From NCBI GenBank assembly GCA_028641055.1, contig CM054060.1, forward strand, positions 238,852,833 to 238,916,832: a stretch of 64,000 bases of DNA, given 5' to 3'. The DNA comes from Alopecurus myosuroides (lineage: Eukaryota > Streptophyta > Magnoliopsida > Poales > Poaceae). The notes beneath the pieces are model-generated. The model was not told where the DNA came from. It did not search any database and worked only from the letters and a program-made list of their open reading frames with translations. This document shows positions 43,465-54,581 of the stretch, piece after piece (the first letter of the stretch is position 1; each line of letters begins with the position of its first letter). Position numbers and translations under genes: made by a program.

Positions 43465-45059
43465 GAATGACGGCGTGTAGACGCCCTCGTTGGTAAACTC
43501 CAAGAGAAATGTTGTGAAGAGTGCAGCAGCAAGTTTTCCCTCAAAAAGGAAACCAAGGTTGAATCGACCAGTAGGAGGAAAAGCAATCTCTGAAGGTCGA
43601 AGCAGCTGAGGTGGCAGGGCGCACTACCGATTCAGCGGCAACGTGGAACCTACACGATACAATCAAATCACTTTGTCCCGACGAAGCAGTGAGGTTGTAA
43701 ATCTCACCGGTTTTGCTGAACACAAAGAGGTTAAATGTATGGTGTGGAAAACAGTAGGAACGGAATGAGAGCAGTATGAAAGCAGTAGGTGTTTTATCAT
43801 TATAGGAAAAATGACCGGGGTCCACATTTCACTAGTGGTGTCTCTCCGTGAAAGATAAGTAACATGTGTGGTGAACAAATTACAGTTGGGCAATTGAGAG
43901 AAATGAAGTCTGCACCATAGTATATATGCAAGACATAAAGATTAATATGTGATTCATGCGGGCATTACAACAAAATACATAGACCGTCATCCAACTGCAT
44001 CGATTACTAATAATCCACCCTCTGAATATCATCCAAACAAACGTTGGGTATTAAGTTGCAAGCAAGAGATAATTGCAGTAAGCAAAGTGTGTAATGTAAA
44101 CAATAACATCATCCTTAGACAAAGCATTGTTGTTTTCTCCCTAATGGCAACAACGCATCCTCCATCTGTCACGTTTCTATCACTCGAGCACAGATGCAAA
44201 GGAGCCATGAACCCACTATTAAGCATAAATACTCCCTCTTTTAGTTAGCATCTACTTGGCCAGAGCATCTACTAACAACGGAGAGCATGCAAGATCATAA
44301 ATAACATATGCATGAAGATAAGATGATAGATTGACAATCAGAACACATAGCATTCAATATTCATCAGATCCCAGCAAACACAACATGTAGGATTACATAA
44401 AGATGATCTTGATTATATTAGGCAGCTCACAAGATCTAAAAATTAGGTACAAAGTGGAGAGAACAACCATCTAACTAATGCTTTGGACCCGTAGTCCAGG
44501 GATGAACTACTCATGCATCACTTCGGAGGAGGGCATGGTGGTGTAGACCCCTCAGGTGATAATTGTCCCTCTCGGCAGGGTGCCGGGGAGAGCTCCAGAA
44601 CCCTCCCGATCTCGGGATGATGATGACGGCGGCCTCGGGTGTTTTTGGGTCGAAGTGAAATATATTTAGGGTTTACGTCTCGGGGGTAATAAGTAGGCGA
44701 AAGGGCAGAGGAGGTGGAGGCCTGAGGGGCCCCACACCACCACATGGCGCGACCAGGGGGAGCGCCGCCCTATGGTGTGGGTCCCCTGAGTCCCCTCTCC
44801 GGTTCTCTCCATGACTTCGTGGAACCTTTGGGAATTCTAAGAATTCCGGGCTGCAAATTTTCCAATTCCGAGAATATTTTTGGAACAACTTTTCTGAAAT
44901 TAAAAACAGCAAAAAACAGGGAACTGGCTCTGTGGCATCTTGTCAATAGGTTAGTCCGGAAAATAGATAAAAATGACATAAAGTGTATAGGAAACATGTG
45001 GGAAATAACATGAAAACAACATGGAACATCACAAATTAGGGATACGTTTAAGACGTATC
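43465..45059 (-). repeat. Athila-type solo LTR
   Basis: A full-length LTR of about 1.6 kb (+ strand from GAATGACGGCGTGTAGACG to GTTTAAGACGTATCA) with no internal sequence on either side. Flanking 5-mers ACGAC (43460-43464) and GCGAC (45060-45064) differ at one base, consistent with an aged target duplication. It arose by recombination between the two LTRs of an element of the same family as 46466-53411. Confidence 0.8.
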
Positions 45060-45064
45060 AGCGA

Positions 45065-45830
45065 CTGCCGAGGTGATGCTGGCATTGAGCCAAACTTCCA
45101 CTTCGGTCGCCCCTTTCGCCTTCTTCCCCGCGCTGCTACATCGACTCAAGCACGGTGCCGACCACGCATCAGTCTCGTTTCTCCATCTCGCATGAAGATT
45201 CGCCGCACTCCGGCTACATCGACCTAAACAATCCCTCTCAGAGTCGACACCTACGCTACTTTGGTCTAGATTCACAAGCGGCGACCATACGGCTTCCCGG
45301 GGCCTACTCTTTGTTGAACACTCCACCAGCACGATCGGCCAACCGACGGAGCTGGGCGAGGTACATGTATTGTGCACATTTCCATTCATTATGATCGGTT
45401 ATGCATGTGGGCATTAAATGTGGTCGGCAATTATGTTCATGTTTGCATTCAATGTGATCGGCTTGAGAGGTGAATTTTGTTTGTGAATTGAGAGGTCGGC
45501 TGGCCAGTTGATGGGTTCATTCCGTATAATTGATGGGCGGAGGCCTCGGATGCATGATCAGAACCGGAAACGTCTACCCTGAAGCCGGCATGACCGAGGA
45601 CCGATTCGTGCAAGAAGACACCCCCCCCCCGACGTTGAGGAGCCAGGCAAGGGTGATGAGGTGGACATGCACGATGTTGACAATGATGAGACCGGCAAGA
45701 AGCCAAGTAGCCGATACAAGACATGGTCCAAGTTGGAGGATCAATTGTTGGCCGAATTATGGATGTTCGTGTCCCTCGACGTCGGCAAAGACGCACAACA
45801 AACACGTGATGCATATTGAAAGAATTAAAC
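45065..45830 (+). pseudogene. PIF/Harbinger ORF1-like (Myb/SANT) remnant
   Basis: Near 45690-45810 one frame reads GKKPSSRYKTWSKLEDQLL, AELWMFVSLDVG, KDAQQTRDAY, the Myb/SANT-like block expected in Harbinger ORF1 (KxWSxxED, a second tryptophan, then Q-T-xDxY). Upstream sequence (45065-45690) has a coding-like composition but many stops. ORF1 normally helps the transposase bind the element ends. It is decayed and ends soon after the block. Confidence 0.55.
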
Positions 45831-46465
45831 GAAAGGAAGGCATACCAAGAACACGAGTACATCGTGTACCATCGACCCGGCCATAGAGGCGACCAACGAC
45901 CTTCCCCAAGGCGCTCTGACCCCACGCCCATCCCTCGTCCTGCTCCCGGCACTAGCGGGCCCAAGACCAAGGTTGTGTGATGCGTAGGGTTGGCGTCGCC
46001 GCGTCCGGTGAGCTCCCCGTCGCCTTCTCGGCGATCCTTCCCACCCGCACTGCCGCGGGCACGGTAGCCGGTGCGCCACCGGCACGCTGCAGAGCCTCCG
46101 CTGGACGATTCCGACAAGGAGACCCAGCGCCGGCCACCACCTCGTCCTCGATTGGAGGTCATCGTGGCCTGGTTCAGGTTGTCACCATCCGCCGCCCCCC
46201 CGACAATTGTGCGTTGATGTGGCTGTCGTCGCCCTCCGACAGTTGGGCGTGGATGTGGCCGTCTCCGCTCGCTTTGCCCTCCTCTTCCTCGAAGTCTTGT
46301 TTTCTCCACGTCGCAGTCCCCAGCGGCGGCAGCGCCAACCTATAGATTGGCCCCAGATGTGAGTGTGTGCATTATCAAGTTTTAGCAATCCACATTTACA
46401 CTGGATTGAAAATCATAAAACAAATTGGATTGCCAAACCTTTTTCTCGCTTGTTGTTAGTTTACC
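45830..46465. other. GC-rich stretch before the Athila LTR
   Basis: Open frames occur on both strands (for example 45977-46345, +) but none has a recognised domain. It is part of the PIF remnant or older DNA. Confidence 0.35.
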
Positions 46466-47217
46466 AATGCATGAAGATAACATGATATATTGATAATCAG
46501 AAGACATAGCATTCAACATTCATCTGATCCAGCAAACACAACATGCAGCACTACATAAAGATGATCTTGATCTTGTTAGGCAGCTCACGAGATCTAAACA
46601 TGAGGTACAAATTGGAGAGAACAACCATCTAGCTACTGCTATGGACCCGTAGTACGGGGATTAACTACTCACGCATCACTTCGGAGGAGGACATGGTGGT
46701 GTAGACCCCTCCGGTGATGAATTGACCTCTCGGCGGGGTGGCGGGGAGAGCTCCAGAACCCTCCCGATCTCGGGATGACGATGACGGCGGCCTCGGATGT
46801 TTTTTGGGACGAAGTGGAATATATTTAGGGTTTACGTCTCGGGGGAATAAATAGACAAAAGGGCAGAGGCGGTGGAGGCCTGGGTGCCACACACCACCCC
46901 CGACGCGGCCAGGGGGCGCGCCGCCTTATGGTGTGGGCCCCCTGAGGCCCCTCTCCGGGTCTCTCCATGACTCAGTGGAACCTTCGGGAATTTAAAGATT
47001 TCCGGGTTTCGAATTCTCCAATTCCGAGAATATTTCCAGAACAACTTTTCTGAAACTAAAAACGGCAGAAAACAAGGAACTGGCTGTGTGGCATCTTGTC
47101 AATAGGTTAGGACGAAAAATCGATAAAAATGAAATAAAGTGTATAGCAAACATGTGGGAGATAACATGAAAACAACATGGAACATGATAAATTAGGGATA
47201 CGTTTATGATGTATCAA
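46466..47217 (-). repeat. 3' LTR of the Athila element, partial
   Basis: It aligns with the second half of the solo LTR (from 44309): GCATGAAGATAACATGATA to GATACGTTTATGATGTATCA. About the first 840 bp (+ strand) are missing. The AAGCTTGGGGATG tract on the minus strand at its right edge is the polypurine tract. Confidence 0.8.
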
Positions 47218-49880
47218 CATCCCCAAGCTTAGTTCCTACTCGTCCTCGAGTAGGTAAATGATAAAAACACATAATTTCTTAGGTGACATGCTACCAACAT
47301 AAACTTGATCATCATAATGTAAAAGCATATGTAAGCTGAGATCATAGAACTTTAATAATAAAGAATAGCAATCACTTTGCATCTTGAGAAGTAACAGAAA
47401 TAAAAGATCATCAATAACAATGCAAAAAAAGATATACGTTTGTTTCAAGTATAGAGAAAGCATGGGAAAATGATATTTCGCAAGTCCTTAAGAGTGGGGC
47501 AAAACATAAATGTCACGACACCCTTCAAAGTTTCATGAGAAAGACTAGAACAAATAGTTAGAGAACAAGCAATAACACATCATGAATCAATTAATAATGT
47601 TAATGGGACAAATGCACATAAAACTCAGAATGGCAAATGTGCTCTCTCAATTGTGCATAAAGTTAGAAGATGGAGACTCAACATAAAAGTAAAAGAAAGG
47701 CCATTTGCAGAGGGAAGCATGGATCACTCATGTGCTAGAGCTTTTATTTTATTGATAGAGGTATTAAAATGTTTGACACTCCTCCCATCCATCTTACACA
47801 AACCATGGCTAACCGAATCCTCGGGCGCCTGCCAACAATCACAGACCATGGAGGAGCGTCTATATTTTGGGAGGTGTATGCTAATGTCAACGAATGGTAA
47901 ACAGAAAATACAGTACGTCACAAGCCAACTAGATTTCACAAGAGCGGATCCCATGTGAAGGACGCAACTGGTGTAGAAGGTCATCCCTGTTTCACTTTTG
48001 TTTACAAAATTATGCTTTGACTGATAAATCAGAGGCAAAAATAGTGAAAATATTTTGTGTGTATTAATTTGGGGCTGGGCACCCCGCTTCCAGCCCTTCT
48101 ATCAATTGGATAAAGAGGATGAAGCCACTAGTCCAGGGTGTTAAATTTAGTCAACAAGTGATATAAAGATTCTCTATTTACGTCCTCATGAGCAAAAACA
48201 TGAACACAAAGGAGGAATAATTTTGAAGATTTTAAAGGTAACACATGAGCAATTTACTTGGAGTGGCGGTTAATTACCACATATAGGCATGTATGGTGTA
48301 CACAATGGGAAAACTTTGGTTTTAGGGAGTTGGATTGCACGAGTAAGAATTTCATACCCAATACAGGTGGAGGCTACCAAAAGACCGGGAGCGACAAATC
48401 AAGACAGCATAAGAGCCACAATCATGCATAGCGACATAAACATCATTAATCAAAGCATAAGTGGTACCACAAATACTAAAAATAAATGATCATAGAGTCT
48501 ATTAGTGACTGGTTCATAGTCATAAACATGGTGTGAGCATGCGCCAAGTCAACCAAATAAAACATTCAAAGGAGAATACCGCAAATTTATGCTTCAATAT
48601 GACAAGAACAACTCATGATTCTTTCAATGGCACATTAAACACTCTCAGATATTTGAGGATAATCATGCTACTCAATAACCACAAGGCCTTAAAACTAAAA
48701 TAACATCTAGCATGATATGAAAAAGTTCTAGCCACAGTCTATACAAGCTTCTACTTGCACCGTTTCTTTTCCCAACAAGCACCATACAAGATATGTTTTA
48801 GCAAAAATTCTCTACATGATACAGAAAGCAAACATGAGAGTACTCACATAAAACTATTAAAACTAACATCACTGAATAAGAGATGTAATGAAAACAAGAG
48901 CTGAACATGAATTTTTGCAGTAACTAGAAGAAAAACTAAGAATACTAGCATAGCAAGTATTCAAATGAAAAGGCGGAGCGTATCTCTCTCCCAAAACAAG
49001 GATGCTAGGTCCAACGATATTATTGAAGAAAGGAAAATAAAATAAAACAAAGGGAAACAAAAGAAAAACAAACAGACGCTCCAAGTAAACTTCATATGAT
49101 GTGACCGAATAAAAATATAGTTTCACGAGAAGTGACCTGATAGATAGTTGATGAAGAAGGGAATGCCTTCGGGATCCCCAAGCTTAGATGCTCGAGTCTT
49201 CTTAAAATATGTTTGGATGAACCACGGGGGCATCCCCAAGCTTTGAACTTGAACTCTTCTTGATCATATATATCACCTCTTCTTTTGACACTTGAAAACT
49301 TCCTTCACACCATACTCAAACAGTAATTCACATTAGAGGGTTAGTGCAACAATAGAAAATCCATGGGTTCTGTCTGGAACAAGTTCTATTGATACTTTTA
49401 AACATTAGCTACAGCCACTGATGTTTCGTGAAGTAAAGAAATCCACTTGACATCACAAAAGAGCCAATGCAAGAAAAATGACAGAATATGTCAAAATCAG
49501 AACAACCTGTAAAGACGAATTTTTCCCAGGCCCTAACGTTGCTCAAATCGAAAAACCTAAAGAACAAAAAAGTTGCGGAATTAGTCGAGGAATAAGCACA
49601 AAAATTTCAGGTCATTCTAAACTTCCTGGATTTTCACGATTTTTTACGACGGACAGCGGAATTCTGTTTTCTGCGAAGAAATCCGAAAACCAACTCCAAC
49701 TCTCGTCAGAAACTTTACTTGGCACTACTAAAAATTGAAAATAAATATACAAAGAAGTTTCTACAGAAGTATACAACCCCTTGACTCAAAGAAAACAGAG
49801 GAAAAAAAGCCAAAATAAAACCATGGGTTATCTCCCAAGAAGTGCTTTTCTTTAACGCCTTTTAGCTAGGCACCGAAAAA
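47218..49880 (-). other. Non-coding 3' internal region of the Athila element
   Basis: AT-rich, without pol motifs on either strand. The words ATCCCCAAGCTTAG (47218) and CCCCAAGCTTAGATGC (near 49176) repeat the polypurine-tract wording. Open frames such as 47653-47958 (+) have no recognised domain. Confidence 0.6.
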
Positions 49881-49885
49881 TGGAA

Positions 49886-50609
49886 TCAAGTATTTTCAAG
49901 TGAAGAAGCATCCAAATTGTAACTTGTCCGAATAAATGAATCAAAAGGAAACTTCATTCTTTTTCTAGGAAAGTGTTCCATACCTTTCTTGAGTGGGAAC
50001 TGAAATTTAATATTCCCCTCTTTCTTATCAATAATAACACCAACAGTACTAAGAAAAGGTATCCCCAAAACAATTGGAAAAGAAGTTTTGCATTCAATAT
50101 TCAAGACAATAAAATCAACGGGGACAATATTATTAACCATGATAAGAACATATGAACTCTCCCCAGAGGTTTCTTTCTAACATTATCAATAAGACGAATA
50201 TCCAAATAACAAGGTTCCAATGGTGGTAAATCAAGAATAGCATAGAGTTTGTTAGGCATAACAGAGATACTAGAACCAAGATCACATAGAGCAATACAAT
50301 CAAAATCATTCACTTTCATTTTAATAATAGGTTCCCAACCATCATCTAGCTTCCTAGGGATAGAGGCTTACATCTTAATTCATCCTCTCTAATTTGCATG
50401 AGAGCATTTGTAATATGTTTTGTGAAAACCATATTCATAGCATTAGAATTAGAACAACTAGCAAGCTTTTGCAAGAACTTAATCACTTCAGTTATGTTGC
50501 AATTATCAACGTCAAGATCATTTTTATCAAAGATAATGGGACTATTGTCTCCCATGTTTCTAAAAAATTTAGCACTATTATCAGGAGCAGTTTTAGCAGA
50601 TTTAGGCAA
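49886..50609 (-). pseudogene. Athila aspartic protease remnant
   Basis: The minus-strand translation contains FDCIALCDLGSSISVMPNKL, the retroviral-type protease active site in its Athila form (D-x-G-S-S), then LEPCYLDIRLIDN. After a frame change near 50140 come VDFIVLNIECKTSFPIVLG, IPFLSTVGVIIDK and GNIKF, the end of the domain. Upstream (50609-50346) is a linker with ITEVIKFLQKLASCSNSNAM. The frame change and stops inactivate it. It would cleave Gag-Pol. It lies downstream of gag, as expected. Confidence 0.75.
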
Positions 50610-50880
50610 TTTTGCATTTTTAATAGCAGAAGTGAGAGTGTTTCCAACACCAATTACTTTAACATTGATAGTAGAAGGTTTTATAGCACAAGAAACTTCA
50701 GTTTTACTAGTGGTGGTAATGGTGCAAACATTAGATATATTATTCTTTTTAGCTATTTCATCTTCTTTTTCCCATCTAGCATATGCAATTCAGCTAACAT
50801 TCTAACATTATCATAAATTCGAATTTGGATGGAATTTAAAGTTTTAATTTCTTTAACATAATGAGGCATAACCTTTAGTT

Positions 50881-51975
50881 TCAGAAAATCAACATCAAGA
50901 GCAAGGCTATCAACTTAGAAGCAAGAACATCAATTTTGCCAATTTTTTCCTCAACGGACTTATTGAAAGCAGTTTGTGTACTAATAAAATTCTTAAGCAT
51001 GTTCTCAAGATCAAAGGTTACACTTTTGTTGCTATTATAAGAGTTACCATAAGAATTACCATAAGAATTTCTATTATTAGGAGGATATGGTCTATAATTG
51101 TTGCCACCAAAATTATTCCTATAAGCATTGTTATTGAAATTATTATTTTTAATGAAGTGCACATCAAAATGCTCTTCTTGAGCAACCAAAGAGGATAAGG
51201 GAACATTGTTTGTATCAATAGGAGCATGGCCATTAATAAGAATAGACATAATAGCATCAGGTCTATCACTTACAGGGGAGGTTTCTTCAACAGAATTTAC
51301 CTTCTTACCAGTTGTAGCTCTCTCAGTATGCCATTCAGAATAATTTACCATCATATTATCAAGAAGATTTGTTGCTGAACCCAAGGTCATGGACATAAAG
51401 GTTCCTCCAGCATCTGAATCTAGAAGTTTTCTTGAAGAAAAATTCAGTCATGCATACAGGGTTTGGATAATCATCCAAGTAGTCAGTCCATGAGTGGGGC
51501 AATTGTTTACTAAAGAGTTCATTCTTTCCCAAGCTTTAGCATATTGCTCATTATCAAGTTTCTTAAAATTCATAATGCTACTTCTTAAAGATATAATCTT
51601 AGTAGGAGGATAATATTTTCCAATGAAAGCATCTTTACACTTAGTCCAAGAATCAATACTATTTCTACGCAAAGATAGCAACCATTCTTTAGCTCTTCAC
51701 GTCAAAGAGAAAGGAAATAATTTAAGTTTAATAATATATCCATCTACATCTTTATATTTTTGCATCTCACATAGTTCAACAAAATTATTAAGATGGGCAA
51801 CAGCATCATTAGTACTAACACAAGAAAATTGCTCTCTCATAACAAGGTTTAACAAGGCATGCTTAATCTCAAAAAAATCAGCAGAAGGAGCTGGTGGAGC
51901 AATAGGTGTGATAATGAAATCATTGTTGTTGGTGCTAGTAAAGTCACACAACTTAGTGTTCTCAGGAGTAGTCAT
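50881..51975 (-). pseudogene. Athila gag with two in-frame stops
   Basis: It starts MTTPENTKLCDFTSTNNND at 51975. The gag core has FEIKHALLNLVMREQFSC, AHLNNFVELCEMQKYKDVDG, IIKLKLFPFSLT, then a stop at 51697-51699. The same frame continues with AKEWLLSLRRNSIDSWTKCK and MNSLVNNCPTHGLTTW to a second stop at 51448-51450. It resumes with SEWHTERATTGKKVNSVEE and an asparagine/tyrosine-rich tail with YGNSYGNSYNSN. It would form the capsid. The frame is preserved throughout; only the two nonsense codons break it. Confidence 0.85.
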
Positions 51976-52130
51976 TTTAAGAAGATTAAAAACAGGAATA
52001 AAACTACAGCTAGAATAAGAACTATTTTTTTGTGTGTTTTTTGATAAAGAGAAACAAAAAAAACTAAGCAAAACAGAAACAAAGTAAAGAGATTGGAAGT
52101 GAGAAACTACCCTTGCAGAAATTCTCTTCC

Positions 52131-52148
52131 TCCCCGGCAACGGCGCCA
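52131..52148 (-). promoter_or_regulatory. Athila primer-binding site
   Basis: The minus strand reads TGGCGCCGTTGCCGGGGA, seven bases inside the LTR end. This is a tRNA-Asp-like primer site common in plant gypsy elements (identity from memory). Confidence 0.85.
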
Positions 52149-52155
52149 GAAAACT

Positions 52156-53411
52156 TGTTGATGGCGTGTAGACGCCCTCGTTGGTAAACCCCAAGAGAAA
52201 GGTTGTGAAGAGTGTAGCAGCATGTTTTCCCTTAGAAAAGAAACCAAGGTTGAATCGACCAGTAGGAGGACAAGCAATCTCTGAAGGTTGAAGTAGCTGA
52301 GGTGGCAGGGCGCACTACCAGTTCAGTGGAAACGTGGAACCTACACAACACAAACAAACTACTTTGTCCCAACGAAGCAGTGAGGTTGTCAATCTCACCG
52401 GTTTTGCTGAACACAAAGAGGTTAAACGTATGGTGTGGAAAAGAGTAGGAACAGTATGAGAGCAGTATGAAAGCAGTAGGTGTTTTATCAGTATGAGGAA
52501 AAAGGACCGGGGTACACATTTAACTAGTGGTGTCTCTCCGTGAAAAATAAGTAACATGTGTGGTGAACAAATTACAGCTGGGCAATTGACAGAAATGAAG
52601 GCTGAACCATATTGCATATGCAAGGCATAAATATTACAATGTGATTCATGCGGGAATTACAACAAAATACATAGACCGTCATCCAACTGCATCTATGACT
52701 AATAATCCACCCTCCGAATATCATCCGAACAAATGTTGGGTATTAAGTTGCAAGCAACAGATAATCAAAGTAAGCAAAGTGTGTAATGTAAACAATAACA
52801 TCATCCTTAGACTAAGCATTGTTATTTTTTCCCTAATGGCAACAGCACATCCTCCATCCGTCACGTTTTTGTCACTCGAGGACAAATGCAAAGGACGCAT
52901 GAACCCACTATCGAGCATAAATATTCCCTCTTGGAGTTACTAGCATCGACTTGGCCAGAGCATCTACTACCAATAGAGAGCATGCAAGATCATAAATAAC
53001 ATATGTATGAAGATAACATTATAGATTGATAATCAGAAGACATAGAATTCGACATTCATAAGTTCCCAACAAACACAACATGTAGCATTACATAAAGATG
53101 ATCTTGATCATGTTAGGCAGCTCACAAGATCTAAACATGAGGTACAAAGTAGAGAGAACAACCATCTAGCTACTCCTATGGACCCGTAGTCTAGGGTTGA
53201 ACTACTCACGCATCACTTTGGAGGAGGGCATGGTGGTGTAGACCTCTCCGGTGATGAATTTCCCTCCCGGCAGGGTGCCAGGGAGAGCTCCAAAACCCTC
53301 CCGATCTCGGGATGACTATAACGGCGGTCTGAGGTGTTATTTGGGACGAAGTGGAATATATTTAGGGTTTACGTCTCGGGGGAATAAATAGGCGAAAGGG
53401 CAGAGGCGGTG
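52156..53411 (-). repeat. 5' LTR of the Athila element, interrupted
   Basis: It starts (+ strand) TGTTGATGGCGTGTAGACG and follows the solo LTR closely to 53411, where GCAGAGGCGGTG gives way to the LTR of Tat element 2. The missing part should lie beyond that element, outside the window. Confidence 0.85.
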
Positions 53412-53960
53412 TGTCGAGACATCATAGTAGAGTTCATAGACGGGGGTGCCATGAGCCTACGGATAGAGACGTGGGGGTACGTGGTAGTACGACAACCGAG
53501 AACACCAAGTTTTACCCAGGTTCGGTACGACGCTACTAGGCGGCGTTCGTACTCCTGCAATATCACTAAATCAGGGTTCAAGCCTGAAGTATACAAAGTA
53601 CAATGTGAGTAGGGTTTCGCTAACTCGACGAGGATCAACTTCTCGGCGAGTTGGCTTCTAGCTAATTGTCTGTGTCTTTCTTTTCTCCCGTCCGACTTTA
53701 TATAGATAGACGGGTTAGGGATTACAGAAAGGAAACCTATAAAACTACGGAAATTATCTAACTTGGAAAGTAAGGAATTAGTCTTAGTCTCCAAGCCGCA
53801 CCACTTTGGGCCGGGGTCCGGGTTCTTCTAGAATCCTGCTTCATGCGCATCAGCTTACTGGGCCGCCCAATGGACTGTGATCCATTACCAACAGGCCACC
53901 CGGGTAATCCGGCTCTTTAGATCAATTCCGGATATACCCCTAAGCGGTATATATCTGACA
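53412..53960 (-). repeat. 3' LTR of Tat element 2
   Basis: 549 bp, reading TGTCAGATATATACCGC on minus and ending TGATGTCTCGACA. It abuts CTTGGGGGCTAC, a purine-rich tract, at 53961. On minus a TATATAAAG box lies at 53696-53704. Confidence 0.85.
53696..53704 (-). promoter_or_regulatory. LTR TATA box of Tat element 2
   Basis: The minus strand reads TATATAAAG in the LTR, about 285 bp from its right end in the window. Confidence 0.55.
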
Positions 53961-53972
53961 GTAGCCCCCAAG
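53961..53972 (-). promoter_or_regulatory. Polypurine tract of Tat element 2
   Basis: The minus strand reads CTTGGGGGCTAC directly before the LTR start TGTCAGATA, where plus-strand priming is expected. Confidence 0.65.
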
Positions 53973-54285
53973 AAGGATTGAGACTTCGTTCCGTCACCTT
54001 TCGTCAATTTGCATTCTTTTCCAAGAAATGTTGGCGTTGTGTCTCGATCCTTCTTTTCCCAAAAAATTCATAACACATAACTCGGAGTTTACCTAAATCC
54101 GGCTTTTTTTCTTCCACGAGCCTTCGTGGAGAAGGAACTTCATGACGTCAGCGATGATATCATGCTGACATCGCGGGCGTTTGGGTTCAGTCAAAACCCT
54201 GAAATGTATCCTCTGATAGATTCTCACGGGAAACGAGGCCGTCCCCTCATTTCCCGGAAATTAGGGGCGTAACACGCGTCTATCA
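53973..54285. other. Upstream region of antisense gene 2
   Basis: No coding frame is credible. It lies between the polypurine tract and the palindromic promoter motif at 54286 and would be the distal promoter of the antisense gene. Confidence 0.5.
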
Positions 54286-54310
54286 TCCAACGGCTAAAAT
54301 AGCCGTTGGA
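54286..54310 (+). promoter_or_regulatory. Palindrome of two MSA-like motifs
   Basis: TCCAACGGCTA at 54286-54296 is repeated in inverted orientation at 54300-54310, three bases apart. Each arm fits the published plant M-phase-specific activator consensus (YCYAACGGYYA) bound by three-repeat Myb proteins. It lies 20 bp upstream of the first TATA box of antisense gene 2. Cell-cycle control is an inference. Confidence 0.5.
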
Positions 54311-54436
54311 ACTAATCTTAGTGCGCCCGACTATAAATAGCCGCTTCGGGGCCTCCGGTTCTTCTTCCTTACCACTAATCTTAGTGCGCCCGGCTATAAA
54401 TAGCCGCCTCGGGGCCTCCGGTTCTTCCTCCACACC
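54311..54436 (+). repeat. 63-bp tandem duplication of a core promoter
   Basis: Two adjacent copies (from 54311 and 54374) each contain CTATAAATAG (54331-54340 and 54394-54403), followed by CCGC(T/C)TCGGGGCCTCCGG. The antisense gene starts about 180 bp after the second box. Confidence 0.9.
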
Positions 54437-54581
54437 ATACCCTTCCTCGAGCCCCAAGCGCCATAGCCAGCGACCAGAACCAGAGCCCGAGCACGAGAGT
54501 GAGCATAGAGAAAACAAGCTTCTAAGCCTTCCCCGGAAAAAAACCATCGGAGGTTCAACTTCACGGCTGCGCCGCCACCAA

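Larger units (their letters stand above)
42952..46465 (+). mobile_element. PIF/Harbinger remnant interrupted by an Athila solo LTR
   Basis: It starts GAGCATCTCCAATTGCACCCC, preceded by TAA (42949-42951). After the solo LTR (43465-45059) the interior continues and includes a Myb/SANT-like segment typical of the second gene (ORF1) of PIF/Harbinger elements. The right end is lost where the Athila element begins at about 46466. Confidence 0.6.
46466..53411 (-). mobile_element. Athila-type gypsy retrotransposon lacking RT and integrase
   Basis: On minus the order is 5' LTR (53411-52156, cut by Tat element 2), primer site, gag, protease, a long non-coding region and a partial 3' LTR (47217-46466). 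No reverse transcriptase, RNase H or integrase motif occurs between 47218 and 49880, so the element is internally deleted or non-autonomous. The gag and DLGSS protease type, with this primer site, point to the Athila lineage. It may be one of the Triticeae non-autonomous families, but I cannot name it with certainty. Confidence 0.85.

Noticed and set aside
50394..51198. Plus-strand frames across Athila gag and protease
   Set aside because: They oppose the minus-strand gag/protease with DLGSS and gag motifs; isoleucine-rich shadows only.
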